Origin: Hypoxylon rubiginosum | Taxonomy: Eukaryota; Ascomycota; Sordariomycetes; Xylariales; Hypoxylaceae | Direction of reading: 5' to 3' | DNA length: 64,000 nt | Assembly: GCA_902806565.1 (NCBI GenBank) | Contig: CADCXA010000036.1 | Coordinates: 310,001-374,000, forward strand | Shown: positions 1-12,188 of the stretch, piece after piece | Numbering within the stretch: the stretch's first letter is position 1 | Layout of the letters: each line of letters opens with the position of its first letter | Notes under the pieces: model-generated | What the model was told of the DNA's origin: nothing | The model's input: only the letters and a program-made list of their open reading frames with translations | The model's database searches: none | Program-made: the position numbers and the translations under genes

Positions 1-398
1 TATTCACTGATTGCGTCCCCACGCCCAACCGCGCGGCAATTAACATGTTCGAATCACTGGGCATATCTTATCAATGTCGACGGTGTGTGCGTATAACAAT
101 CTCAGCTTGTGTTCAAGTCTGGTGTGGCCTGGTACTTGACTGATAAGAGAAAGATTGCTTTAACTTAGCGGCGCGTTGTGGGTCAGAAAGGCATAGCCCG
201 CCTGTCTTCATCGGCCGGCTCGGCCGCGGAATCCGAAGGCGAATATAGAATACCTAGTTAAACTTGATTGGTGGGGTTTCTTTTGAAAAAGACAACATAG
301 TTGGACACCGTTTATTGTCTATATTATACCACGCCGTCGTATAATAGAAACTAAAGAGAGACTAAGTAGACTGAGACAAAAATGCCTTCATTGCCAAC
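1..398. other. intergenic, left edge
   Basis: No coding segment can be supported here. The stretch just before the Rieske gene contains an AT-rich run near 310-345 that could serve as its promoter. An ATG at 382 lies in another frame and is not used for the gene call. Confidence 0.5.
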
Positions 399-1826
399 AT
401 GCCGAGTACTTTTCCGGCGTCCTGGTATCGAGAGCCAGCGTTCTTTCAACTAGAACGCCGAGCGATCTTCAGCAAGTCTTGGATCCTCATTTCGCACTCA
501 CTCCAGTTCGATGAACCCGGAAAATATGTAACATACGAAATAGCGGGCTACCCCTTTTTCGTCATCAAGGACCGCACAGGCCAGATTAATGCATTTTTGA
601 ATGTATGTCGACACAGAGCATTTCCTATTCTTCATGAGAAGTCTGGCAAGGCCTTGGCATTGTCATGCAAATACCATGGTCAGTTGTCAGTCTGATCTGT
701 TACTTGACCCCTATTACTTCGGGCACACCGTCTTGAACTTTAGCCCAACTTGAATTGCATTGTTCATTCGTGACCCATTAACTAAATGGATTCGGTCGAT
801 GATAGGATGGTCCTACGGAATGAAGGGCAATCTTGCCAAGGCGCCGAGGTTTGATCACGTTGAAGGCTTTGACAAATCCGAGTTGTCTCTGTGGAAGCTC
901 CACACCCATATAGACACGCGCGGCTTCTTGTGGGTAAATCTAGACGCCTCGGAGAAACCAACACTCAGCTGGGAAGAACAATTTGGTGGCGTTGATAAGC
1001 AAGACCGACTTGGGGATTTCGATATGAACAACTACGTATACGATCATACGTGGTCAATGGAAGGTGCTTTCAACTGGAAGACTTTGATTGAGAACTACAA
1101 CGAGGTGAGTACCGGTGATACTATAGTACCACACCCGGGTAGCTTACGTACTGAACATGTTTCCACTAGTGCTACCACTGTCCAACAGCACATCCAGGGC
1201 TAGCACCATTCTTCCGAAACAACAAGAAGATGGTATACGGCCTGAAGAAACACTACGTTGAGCATCTTGGAGCTGAGGGTGAGAAGCGAAGTGGCCACGT
1301 TAGCCCAACGTATATGTTTCCAAACGCGTCTGTGACCATGACGTGAGTACAGTAACACCCCTGGCGATGTCGACTCGTACTCTAACACTTTTCCATTAGC
1401 CAGAAGTTATTTTACATGATGTCGATAGTACCAGTCTCAGCTACCAAGAGTCTGATGCGATACGAGGTCTACCGACAAAAGTCAGTTTCTCCCGAGGACT
1501 TCAAAAAGGAAGTCGACTTCTTCGGCCAGGTGGAAGCCGAGGACAAGTGGCTCGCGAATGGGGTGCAGAGGAACTTCAACGGCGATACTTATGTAACTGG
1601 CCCTCTCCACCCGGATGTCGAAGAAGGGGTATCATACGTGATGAAGCTGGTCAGAAATATGATCCATGCCCACGCCGATGGAGAGAAGCAGCAGAAGGCC
1701 GAATGGTGGCCGGCAAGAAGGACTACGAAGGAAGCCGGAGCTAACGAGGATGAGGTATTTTGCCGGGACGTGTGCAAGAGCGCGGCGGTCGAGGGCGGAT
1801 CTTCTATAAATGTGTTAGCTTGGTAA
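399..1826 (+). CDS. Rieske [2Fe-2S] aromatic-ring-hydroxylating-type oxygenase, alpha subunit
   Basis: Four exons (399-678, 806-1104, 1170-1342, 1400-1826) join in frame to about 392 aa. The Rieske ligands are C70-x-H72 and C90-x2-H93 (CRHRAF and CKYHG). The first intron splits the Gly codon of CKYHGWSYG. The mononuclear iron site is the classic NECYHCPTAH motif with H196 and H201, rebuilt exactly by removing the 65-bp second intron. The family couples a Rieske cluster to a non-heme iron centre and hydroxylates or demethylates small organic substrates using electrons from a separate reductase. In fungi, choline-monooxygenase-like members are common. No partner reductase is visible nearby. The epoxide hydrolase follows 300 bp downstream on the same strand, so the two may act on one substrate, which is inference. 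Substrate unknown. Confidence 0.9.
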
Positions 1827-2124
1827 ATTTATTCGTGTCCTATGGCCTGCTGTTATTATATTTTGGCCAAGTTGTATAAACGGTCAACCCTAGCCGGGTT
1901 GCCGGGTTGCCAGTTGGTCAAAAAATCCTGCAAACACTCTCTAAATAGCACAGCTCTTTAAGAAATCACAAACCCCCTCTAATGTAAGGGAAGATACAAC
2001 CCCTCGGTTACACGAAGTACTTCCTAGGTACCTAGGTAAGTAATTAAAAAGGAAAAACGGATATGAACCTAGAATCCTCCTTCCCACTTGATCATTTCTT
2101 TGACACCGTCTCGCCACATACATC

Positions 2125-3503
2125 ATGGCAACTAACATTAGGCCTTACAAGATTGCCATTCCACGTGCCGATGTCGAGAGACTCGATCGAAAGCTGCGAG
2201 ACGTAAGACTCGCAGATGAGATTGACGGATGCACTGGAGAGCGAGGCCCCCCTATCCAGGACGTCCGACGTTTGGTTGGCCATTGGTGTGAAGCCTTCAA
2301 TTGGTATGATTTCGAGGAGAGATTGAACCAGCTTCACAACTTCGAGGCCACCATCTCTATAGACGGGTTCGAAGCCTTCCAGCTTCATTTCCTCCATCAA
2401 AGGAGTTCTTCGCCAGATGCGATACCGTTGCTATTTGTCCATGGTTGTAAGTTAAACCATTTACTTCACCCGTCATCACTTCAGTGAATAGGGGCTAAAT
2501 CACCAGGACAGGGCCGGGGAGCTTCTACGAAGTGACTAAAATCCTACCGCTACTTACCAATGACGGCCCGACAGTTTTCCACATTGTAGCGCCATCGCTC
2601 CCCAACTTTGGGTTCTCGAGTCGAATTGACAAACCTGGGTTCGGCATGAAACAATATGCTCAAACCCTTCATGAACTGATGCTGTCTCTCGGATACGAAA
2701 ACTACGCCACACAGGGCGGAGATTGGGTAAGTACGATGGATTTCCACTCACAGAAGTTATTGCTGATCTGCTGCTTCTGTAGGGCAGTTCCATCACGCGC
2801 TTGATGGGAACCCTGTATCCGTCAGTCCGAGCACTCCATTTGAATCTCGTCGTCGCGACACCGCCTCCACCAAATGCACCAGTCACTTTCGTACAGTTCT
2901 TAGCTACTCATTTCCTGAACCTTTACACACGTTCAGAAGCAGTCGGCCTCCAGAAAGCCCAGAGCTATCAGGGAGACGGAAATGGGTACTTTGAGATCCA
3001 AAAGCAGCGACCCACCACTATTGGAATTGCTCTTGAAGATAGTCCGGTCGGACTCTTATCTTGGATGTATGATAAACTGGTGGCATGGACCGACGAATAC
3101 CCCTGGACAGATGATGAAGTCTGTGAATGGGTATCTCTCTATTGGTTTAGTCGGGCCGGTCCCGCGGCTAGTGTTATGATTTATCACGAAGCATTCAAAG
3201 GAGAACATGTGGCAAGTGCTAGTACTTTCGCACCTGGTACAAAAGTGGTAAGTTTCCTCCATGGCAGACCACTAGAAATCAAGACACTGACTCGAAGCTC
3301 ACTTCTAGGGGCTATCGTACTTCCCCCAAGAGATGTTTCGCACACCGAATCTATGGAATAAGCAAATTGGCGAAGTCGTATTTGAGCGGGAGCATGAACG
3401 TGGTGGCCACTTTGCTGCTTGGGAGCAGCCAGAAGCTCTCGCAGGCGATCTCCGCGACATGTTCTCGAAAGGTACAAGTACTCGTGCCGCTTTCAAGAAG
3501 TAG
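2125..3503 (+). CDS. Epoxide hydrolase, microsomal (EPHX1-like) type
   Basis: Four exons (2125-2446, 2512-2726, 2783-3247, 3309-3503) join to 398 aa. The N-terminal part, about residues 1-110, has the features of the epoxide-hydrolase N-terminal domain ([21 protein letters not shown]). The alpha/beta-hydrolase core follows: the HGWPGS oxyanion-hole motif is restored by the first splice, nucleophile D178 sits in GGDWG at the second splice, and the catalytic-base candidate is H368 in [11 protein letters not shown]. The family opens epoxides to diols through a covalent Asp ester. Unlike mammalian EPHX1, no N-terminal membrane anchor is seen, so a soluble protein is likely. It lies in tandem with the Rieske oxygenase, a pairing that suits catabolism or detoxification of an oxidised aromatic or alkene; the pathway is inferred. 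Confidence 0.9.
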
Positions 3504-3615
3504 GCATCTGGCCTCCTAGCTTTTTTGCCTTGCAGCGCGGGCGGGATATCCATTATAACCCGTGCCTGTATATGTTACATACATACCTAGGTATATTGGT
3601 TTTCTATACATTCCG

Positions 3616-6600
3616 CTAGCCAGTAGTCATAGCCTCCGAGAACTCCAATCCGCCTTGAACGACGATGATGTACTGCCTACTCGCAAAAAAGAAATCCGGA
3701 CCACTAGTACGCTGCGCTACGGCGAATCGCAGCTCTCCACTAGTCGTGCGCCACTCGCTTAGGGCGAAGAAGTGTCTCCTTGTAAACACTGGTAGCATTT
3801 GTTGCGTAATCGATTCGGACTCGTTCTGCACTATCGTCTTCCCAGAAGAAAAGCTGGAGCGCGCGTGTGGTGTCCCTTGCGTTGGCCGAAGCTCCATGCT
3901 GTATACCCAAAGATTGACATCTATGATGAGAACCGTAGACTGACCTATAATACCAAGCACATGCAAAATTTCAGCGTCGATAACAGCAAGATTTACTTCC
4001 GTGGGAAGTTGTGCTGGGCACCCCGACAATGCTATTGCCGGATCGAATGCTGATACCGGCTAGACGTAGAGTCGTGGAGCTACAGACGGCGACTTTCGGA
4101 GCAGCTCGAGGACAAAGCCCTGTCCAACATGATACGACGAACAATGCGTGACGGGCCTTTTAGTCTCCCGGAGATGTGTAGGGAGAAGATTCTCGACAGG
4201 TGTCAAAGGTTTCTGGAGAAGGATGCCGTTCGCGGTAGTCAATTCCTGGAAGTCGGACCAGCAGAAGATTCGAGAGGTATCTCCGAGCATCAAGACGACC
4301 CAGGCTTCATTGGTCGGATGCTGGAAGGCTACGGCTGCTGCTAAACTGTCGCTTTTGTCCGAAGATGTAACCTGACGGCTGGAGGCCATCGACACAGCGC
4401 TACCGACAACATGAGATATTGAACCCAAAACCCGGCCAGAGGGCAGACTACACAGTTCGTCCACGTTGCGTCCACTAATCAGAAGGCGGTCTGCCGAGGG
4501 GTTGACGAGTAGACTAACAACAGCAGCACCGAACCGGTGGTTCAGAATAACATGAGCAGCCGGTAGCTTCTGTGCCGCTGGGGAGGTGGGAAGGGACGTA
4601 GCCAGTTCTACCACTAGCACCCTACTAGAGTCATCTGCTGAAACGACTAAATTGCGCGCCTCACCTAGGGCGATGTTGACAACAGAGACGCCACGTCCGT
4701 GCCGATAGAGCACGCCTAATTCCTTCCCATCGACAGCCGAAAACGCCACGACCTCGCCGTTGCTCTTGCCTGCGATGACGCAACCGCCGTTAGAGGATAC
4801 GGCTAGGACACTTGTGATTTCTGATACCTCTGAATCCTCAATCATGTCTAATATCTTAGGAGGAAGCGGCACGACGTCACTCACGCTCTCTAGTTCGTTG
4901 TCCTTCCGCATTAGGGCCGCAGGTGCCCACATGCGGCATTGTTGATCGTGAAGGTCGACGAACCGCAACCCATCAGCACTAAAGGCTACGCTACGGATTG
5001 AGTCTTCAAAGGCTTGGATGCCGTATATGGGGATTAGTACCATGTTTCCGCTATGGTCCTGGTCGAATTCGAATACCTCAATGATGCCCCTAGTGCTGCC
5101 GGTGATGAGACTGCGGCCATCCGTGGAGCAGGCGACACTATTCGCGAATACATCTGGACGAGTGAATGTGAGCATCATAGTCGTATAATCGAAGACACAT
5201 AACCTGCCGTCGCTGTACGAAACCACTAGCGCAGCGATTTCAGGATTAGGGTTAAATGTCATGTCATCTATCCCGTTGTTTTCGTCGGCTGCACATTGTC
5301 CCAGCAACTGCAGCTCGAACGCATTCCAGATGAATATTGGGTGGTTTCGGTACCCGACGGCGAGTAGCACCGTTTCGCCCGCCGTAGAAAATGCCGCACT
5401 GCTTGGTGGCTGCTCGGGAATCTCTGGAGTATCAGTGATCTCTTTATCATGTATGCCTCTCCAGCAGATAGTTTCATATTCGCCGGAGTCGAGACGCCTG
5501 GTCAAGTACCTAAGTATTCTATCCAAGTACCAACATTTGAGAGGCAGCATTTTGATTCTCAAGGTCTAGGGGGCTGATTGGGGGGCTGATCTTACCATTT
5601 GGTTAGTTCGCCAGATGCGAAAGCACAAAGAAATTCATCACCGCTTAAGAAAGTAAAAGCGATAGGCTCCGACCGTAGTGGGAACGAGAATATCTGCACC
5701 CCAGATCTCGGCCGCCAGATGACTAGAGTCCTCGCACCAGAGGAAGCAAGATATTCGCCATCGTTGCTGAACCCTAGCATCCTAACCCTTTCGGGATGGG
5801 AAATGTTTGCCACGCGCTGGACGGAGTGCGGGTCGTAGAGTGAAATCTGCCCGGTCGACAAGCCGACAGCGAAGAACTGAGAATCATGGCTCAGCGCAGT
5901 GGCCTGACCTCGCTCGAAATCGATACGGGTCAAGCAGTCGTCCCATGTTGCTGGAGGGATACCCTTAACAGTTATCGCTCAAGGTCGAGCACCATTGGAA
6001 AAGGTCCTAGAAATGACAGAGTCTGAGGGACAGAATGACGGGATAATGTGGTGGATAGACGATGGACAGGTCAGTAACTGAGATCGAAACTTAGCGGCGA
6101 CCCGGATTAGATCAGTTACCCAGCAGTCAACAAGGTTGCCCGAGGGATCCATGAGAGGAAGATACTTCATTCTTCGGCCGAGGTATCCACGTAGGTTTGT
6201 CGCCGTCCTAGTAATATCCCCCAGATTCCCATGTTTGGCGGCGTGTTCAATCCACGAGAGAATAGTGTTGCCATTCAGGAAGGTACACAATTCAGCCATC
6301 AAGTCATCATCTCTCGAGGTGCCTCGATATATATGCTCAGAGAAGAAACAGGCTGCATAGTCTAACAGGGACAGATCAGGGGAAACACTACAAACTGGCT
6401 TTGCGAAACCACGGGTCCCTGAGCTCTGCTTCCGCGGTGGTGCATGCTGAGGTATCGAAGCAATAGAGAGCCAAGATACGCGTGCTTCTCAACACCGTGA
6501 ACAGCAAACTCTGAGTGAAGAGTTTCGTCGAGAAGAAATTCCCGTGCAGTTGCATGTAAGATGTGTACTCTGTCAGTGCTGTCAACAAAGACTAGTTGGT

Positions 6601-8729
6601 GGCACAAGCTGGGAATCGCCTTGCTCATGTTCTGCAAAGTCTCATTGACGTCAAGCTTCACAGCGACACGCAACTCGTCAACCGTGAGTGGTCGCCATGC
6701 CAGAACCGCCCACGTCAAGATGGATTTAGCAAGCTTGACTCTACGCCTGTCCTTCTCCATCGACTGTAGCATCCGGCGATACATGTCTTGAAGGTCCATT
6801 GGTACTTCACTCAAGACATCATTCATGGCTTCGCTAGTCCAGGCATTTTCGAACTCTTGAAGTACGAGTCGGACCCATAAGAAAGAACCGGACGACTTGC
6901 CTAGGATTTTCTCGCACATCTCGTCGATACTTTTGGTATTTTCCAGCCGATCTAGCTCTCTGAGCCTTGAGGTCACGAATAACCGCATATCGCCAAGCGT
7001 GTCGGTTTCGGATAAGGACTGCAGGCTCACGCGCGACTCAAGGGATGTTAAGCCGCGTCCGATCTCTTCTAGGTGGCGGCTGGTAGCGAAAAAGCGAATT
7101 CCTCTAGGTAGTGTAGCGAGAATCCTCTTGGTGAAGAGGGAGTTGAAGTTTACACACTCGTCGACTCCGTCGATTATCCAGAAGTGCTGAGAGATGGATG
7201 GTAGTTTGAAGACACCACCAATGAAGAGCCTTCTCCAGACGCTCAGCTCATCGGTAATATCCCAGGTCACACCTTCGCCTTCGAGTTGAAGCAACTTATT
7301 TGTCACCTGACCATCTTGCATGGCCATCTGAAAGATGAGGGAGCGCAAACAATCGCTAAGAGTGGACTTGCTAGCTTCCCTTTGCCTGAAGAAAAAGTAA
7401 CTGCAAAAACCACCCATTGACTTCACTTGGTCAATGATGTGGCTGGAAAGAACCGATTTCCCGGACGCTGGTCTCCCAGTGAGCCAGAATATTCCAGGAG
7501 AGCCGTCTATTTTCCAAGAGACGAAGGGTTTCGATTCCGAGAACCACCGGCAAGAGCCCGGTTTTTGAAGTAATTGGAGAATCTGAAGTTCATCTTCTAG
7601 CGTATCGCCAACACCCAGGAACGACCTCAGGCGCTGGGAAACGCTCTCTTGGTTCGAATCCTGCTGCGCCGAAGCCAAGTTGACATGAGTTTGTGAAAGG
7701 GTTAAATCTAAAGGTGGTAGTGACCTTAGCATGTCGGTAGCTGTGTGAAGGGCATTCCTTAGGATTCTGTAATTAGGATCTGCCGGGCTGTTGAATTTGC
7801 ACAACTGGCGGTGGTCAGCGTTCATGGCAATAATCTCTTCGTTGGGGTAACCAAGCGTTGCCGAGTGTCTCTCGACGACGATCCTGTTTAACACCTTAGG
7901 CTTGGTGGGGATCGTCTCGTAAAAGGACCAGAGGCGTAGATCCGATGCATAGTGCCGAAACGTATCGTTGATGTCCCTCAAAGCAGACGATTCGGGCGTG
8001 AGGTCGGAGACGAACGGTTTTGAGCCCCAGGCGATGATAGACAGCCTCTTGAGGATTGTTGCGAGATCGCTTCCTCTGTGCGGAGTGCCTAAGAAGAATA
8101 TCGAGTGAACTCTGTCGGCTAGGTATTTGGAGCTTGGATCCTGGCGTGCTAGGATGTAGGCCTTCTTGGCTACACATCCGCCCATGCTATGGCAAATGAA
8201 TATGATATACGTGTATTACTACGCCGTATGCTGGGGTTATTCTTCAGCTCCCCAACCAACGACTCAGCAAAGTCGCGAATGTTGAGGATACTTTGCTGTC
8301 GCTCGGCCCAGTCGGACTTATAGCCGAAGGAGTGGATGCGGGTATCTGCGAAATCCGGGTCATTTGCGAGCCATGCTTGCGGCCAGTAGTGGTATAGGTC
8401 GAAGGAATACGACCATGTTTTGCGGCTGCCTCCACCTAGTCCGTGAACGAAGACGATATCTGCCGCAGCGTTGGTAGGAGGCAACGGGTCGTGAAGGGTC
8501 GTGAGGCCAAGAACGCCGTGGGTCTCATCATCGGGTATCAGTGGAATCGACTCGGGGATCACTGGACGGCTGTAAAGTGACGAGGTGCTATTAGATCTAG
8601 AGTTGGAGAGTACGCTCGTCAGCGTCTTGTGAAGCTCTGGTGAAGAGATACAGTTGTCAGTTCTCGATCGCCCTCTACACGGAATTAGAGGGGCCTGTGG
8701 GAGCTCAACGTACCTTGTCCATGTCCCAT
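3616..8729 (-). pseudogene. Decayed serine-esterase/NACHT/WD40 protein (fungal NLR-like STAND gene)
   Basis: Reading leftward, a likely start at 8729 (16-nt exon, then an intron 8713-8637) leads to an alpha/beta-hydrolase-like N-domain (VFVHGLGGG near 8440, CHSMGG near 8185). Next come a NACHT ATPase with P-loop GRPASGKS near 7470 and Walker-B WIIDGVDEC near 7165, and a WD40-type beta-propeller region from about 5980 to 4060. Coding similarity continues across four breaks: a frameshift near 8205 that splits IIFICHSMGG; a frameshift between about 6450 and 6390 before LLDYAACFFSEH; a TGA at 5979-5981 inside ISRTFSNGARP/AITVKGIPP; and a TAG at 4060-4062 before PVSAFDP. One normal intron (5595-5498) joins SGELTKW to RLDSGEYET. 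Intact relatives act in non-self recognition and programmed cell death. This copy cannot encode a full-length product unless the breaks are sequencing errors or unusual introns. Confidence 0.85.
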
Positions 8730-9133
8730 TTTGGTGACTTCTCAAGGCATTATATGAGGATGTCGATTTTATAATCAAGAAGCCTAGAGGAAGATTTTCT
8801 GTGTGTTTCCGCAAGTTCTTAGGGCCGGGTCAAGGCCAGCCCCGTCGGGGTCCTGCAGCATGACCGGCGAGAAGAGACTGTGTTTCAGCCTCATGCCCTC
8901 ATATTGATAAGTAGCGCCAATCGCGCTGTCGGTGGTGGCTGAATTTTATTGACCGTCCAATTACATTAACCACCAGGCCGCCACTTCAGTATATATCGGC
9001 GTCTAAATATATATTAGTCTCGCGCGTAGAAACATCCAGCGACCTAACTTCTACTTGTCATCATATCCCTCTATACTATTGCTACCTAGCTAGTACGTAG
9101 TCGAAACTGGACGCAACCCCGCTCAGACACACC
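8730..9133. promoter_or_regulatory. Divergent intergenic region between the NACHT-WD locus and the kinase gene
   Basis: The two flanking genes are transcribed away from each other, so this 0.4 kb should hold both promoters. A CCAAT sequence lies near 8957 and a TATATAT run near 8991, both upstream of the kinase start at 9134. Assigning them to that gene is inference from position. Confidence 0.35.
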
Positions 9134-10249
9134 ATGGATCCCGAAGGCCTAATCGACCATAACGTCGTTACTGGTAGAGTCAATCCGGTTTATTTCCCTC
9201 ATTAGTTTGTTTCTCACTAAATTTCTCACTAAAAGATTGTAGCCCTCCCAGATGTCGCGGAGATCCTCGAGACGAAACACCATGGAGAGTCGGCATGGGC
9301 GAAAGCGACTCGGGTCAGGGTGCTACACAAGGATGGGAGAGAGGAAGACTACTTTATGAAGGTTTCTGTCGGTCACCATGGTCATGAGGCACTCAAAGGC
9401 GAATTCGAGTCTACGTCGGCCATCTACAGCATCACCCCCGACTTCTGCCCTAAGCCTATCGCCTGTGGTACCTTCTCCAGCGATCCAACATCCCACTTCT
9501 ACATTTGCAAGTTCTACGACTTCACCAAAGGCGTCCCCGACCCTACATCATTCGGCGAGAAGCTAGCCCGGCTTCATTCTGACCATACCTCCCCTAACGG
9601 AAAGTTTGGATTCCACTGCGTGACATACAATGGCAACCTACCGCAGGATAACTCTTGGTCCGACAGCTGGGAGGCTTTCTTCACGAACGGCCTCCGGCAC
9701 GTGCTGAAGATTCGCGAAGAACGAGCCGGACCTAACGCCGAGCTAAACGGACTTCTCCCTCCTCTATTTGACAGGGTTATACCCCGACTTCTACGGCCGC
9801 TGGAGAGTAACGGGCGCAAGATACTGCCGTCACTAGTACATGGCGACCTTTGGTATGGCAACGCCGGAATTGTCGACGAGGGCACTGATGAGGGCATAGT
9901 CTATGACCCGGCTAGCTTCTGGGCGCATAATGAGTGCATGTTAAATCCCCCTAATACCAACATGGTAGGCATCTGACTAGCTAACCATCGCCATAGATGA
10001 GCTTGGTAACTGGCGCCCCGAGCGAAATAAATTTACTCGTCGATACTTCCAGGCATATCACTCTCACATACCCAAGTCTGAGCCTCAGGAAGACTATGAT
10101 GGCCGGAATGCACTCTACTCCTTGTACGTAGCCCTCGTGATGAATGGTTTTATAGGTGTGAAGAACAGGTGGCTGACTACATGTATAGGAGGTTCAATCT
10201 ACACGCTTCCGCCATGTTTCCGCACCAGGAAACGTTTCTGCAGATGTAG
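9134..10249 (+). CDS. Fructosamine-3-kinase-like (ketosamine kinase family) protein
   Basis: Four exons (9134-9173, 9243-9935, 9997-10123, 10189-10249) give 306 aa. The kinase-like fold is marked by the APH-type catalytic loop HGDLWYGN and the metal-binding DPASFWAHNEYELGNW region, a signature of the fructosamine/ketosamine kinase family. These enzymes phosphorylate sugars attached to protein or small amines and trigger deglycation. The third exon only fits if the second intron starts with GC (GAGT|GCATGT) and ends at ATAG 9996; this restores the Tyr codon of HNEYELGNW. Without that splice the frame runs on to a stop at 9976 and loses the conserved end. Fungal members are numerous and many probably have other substrates. 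Confidence 0.88.
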
Positions 10250-10649
10250 GCTAACAGCTTTCCCCTGTCCGCCAATCCCCCTTAGCTACAGAACTAATAT
10301 GTAACAGGGCAATTGACGGGATTCGGACGCTCACGGAAAGGTATCCGAACGGGAACGAGTGAAAATTATAGTGGAAGCCCTGTTAGTTCAAATTGAGTTT
10401 ACTCGCTAAGGGGTTATTCTATGACTTGGCCAGGGGTAGTTTAGTTGGTTCAAAGATAGATTGAGATATTTATTCATTGTACCTAATGTATACTGTATAA
10501 TGTACTGTGTACATGCGTCTTGCCGTCCGCCATTCCCCTCACGATGTGTGTAACCGTGTGGCGCATATTAGCTTCTCAGGTTGGAGTAGAAGCGAACACT
10601 TCCGCAAGAGACAACTTCAAGTCAACTTCTCCTCTCAATTACTTCTACC
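10250..10649. other. intergenic
   Basis: No gene recognised. The stretch is flanked by the kinase 3' end and the AKR start, both on the plus strand, so it should contain the kinase terminator region and the AKR promoter; no clear element was seen. Confidence 0.4.
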
Positions 10650-12188
10650 ATGGATCTCCCGGAAGCGTTCGTTCTTAACAATGGCTGCAATGTTCCCGCC
10701 ATTGGCCTTGGAACCTTTCAGGGCGAGGAGGGAAATTCTCTAGTTAAGGATGCCGTGAAGCTGGCTTTGGCCCAGGGATATCGACATATTGACGGGGCCT
10801 ACGATTATGGAAACGAGAAGGAAATTGGCGAAGCTATCAAGGAGAGTGGCATTCCTCGGCAGGAGATCTTTGTGACATCTAAACTGTAAGCCGCCATTTG
10901 AAATCACGAAGATATTTTATGAGCTAACTGAAAGTTTCCAGCGCGCAGACATGGCATGAGCCTGCCGATGTTGGAAGAGCCCTGAATGAATCTCTTAAGA
11001 ATCTCCAACTAGATTACGGTACCAGAATACCCCGAGTTCTAAAGTTATGAGACGAACTAATAAACGATCCACCGCATATAGTCGACCTGTATCTGATGCA
11101 CTGTATGTAACTAAATTCTACTCACTATCTCTCATGTTAGGAACCCAGGTACTAACACTATCCAATATCAAAGTCCCTCACGCTTATAAGGCTGGGGAAA
11201 ATAACAAGACCATAAGGCACCCAAGCGGTAATGGCAAGGTAACGTGGCATATCACCGCCCCATGCTCTATTTGTATTTGCTAATGCCTTGGAACAGCCCG
11301 TGATCGACTACAACCTCTCTAGACGTTACCCGGAGACATGGCAGGCAATGGAAAATCTTGTTGCCTCTGGCAAGGCACACTCCATCGGTATGCGCATAAC
11401 ATTCATATAAGTCATACACAGCTTCGTATCGAAACGATGCACTAACTTAGTGTGACAGGATTGTCTAACTTCAACATTCTCAAGACCAAAAAGATTCTCG
11501 AGGTCGCGACGATTATCCCAGCTGTCAATCAAGTTGAAATCCATCCGTAAGATAGGAAGAATCTATCTACCTAAATCCAAGTTATATCTCTAACGGCGTC
11601 TTATTCGCACAGATATCTCCCACAGCATGAACTCCAGCTGTTCTCGGCCCAGCATGGTATCCTCCTCGTGGCTCATCAACCCCTTGGTGGCCGGCCGGCA
11701 TCCTTCGTTCGAGGACATCCTGACGAGCCGTTTCCAACAGAAGACCAACAAGTATGCATACGAGACACAATAAGACAGCCAACTCCTATTTGATGAGTAT
11801 AGCTCTTACTCACCCTTCTTTAGATCGTACACATCGCATCCGAGTGTAACATGACCCCCGCACAGGTAGTCACCCCGTTTTCTTTTCCCTCAGGCTTCTA
11901 AATACTAGTAGCCAAACATCTCAACCTATTACTACGCCGCAGGTTTGTCTATCCTGGGCCGTGCAGAGGGGAATCCCAGTCGTTCCCAAATCCGTCAGCG
12001 AGGCGCACATGAAGCAGAATCTGGGACTGAAAAGACTGCCCGACGATCTCTTCAGCATCGTCGATCGGCTTTCCTCGGAAAGGGGCCCCCTTCGGTTTCT
12101 GGACCCCTGCCGGCACGTAGGGTTTGACATTTTCGACGAAGAGAAGGATCAGCCGGTGCAGGATAGCGCACCCTGGGATTCCCTATGA
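10650..12188 (+). CDS. NADP-dependent aldo-keto reductase
   Basis: Nine exons (10650-10885, 10942-11018, 11082-11102, 11174-11238, 11297-11387, 11459-11546, 11613-11751, 11824-11865, 11943-12188) join in frame to 334 aa. The AKR barrel is clear: [18 protein letters not shown] at the start, then a catalytic tetrad of D48 and Y53 in [12 protein letters not shown]78 in TSKL and H111 in YLMHF. Later come GLSNFN, NQVEIHPYLPQ, AHQPLGG and the cofactor-phosphate region [10 protein letters not shown]. The product reduces aldehydes or ketones with NADPH in the cytosol. Exon 3 is only 21 nt, and the acceptor before exon 4 is AAAG rather than YAG, giving HFP where HWP is common. The C-terminal [11 protein letters not shown] tail is typical of a fungal subgroup. 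Substrate unknown. Confidence 0.9.

Noticed and set aside
5498..5595. Stop TAA at 5592-5594 counted as another lesion of the NACHT-WD gene
   Set aside because: A regular 98-nt intron (GTAAGATC...TTGACCAG) removes it and joins TKW to RLDSGEYET in frame.
7640..7665. GGTTCGAATCC, a tRNA B-box-like sequence
   Set aside because: It falls inside the NACHT coding sequence and no A-box or cloverleaf arms were found around it.
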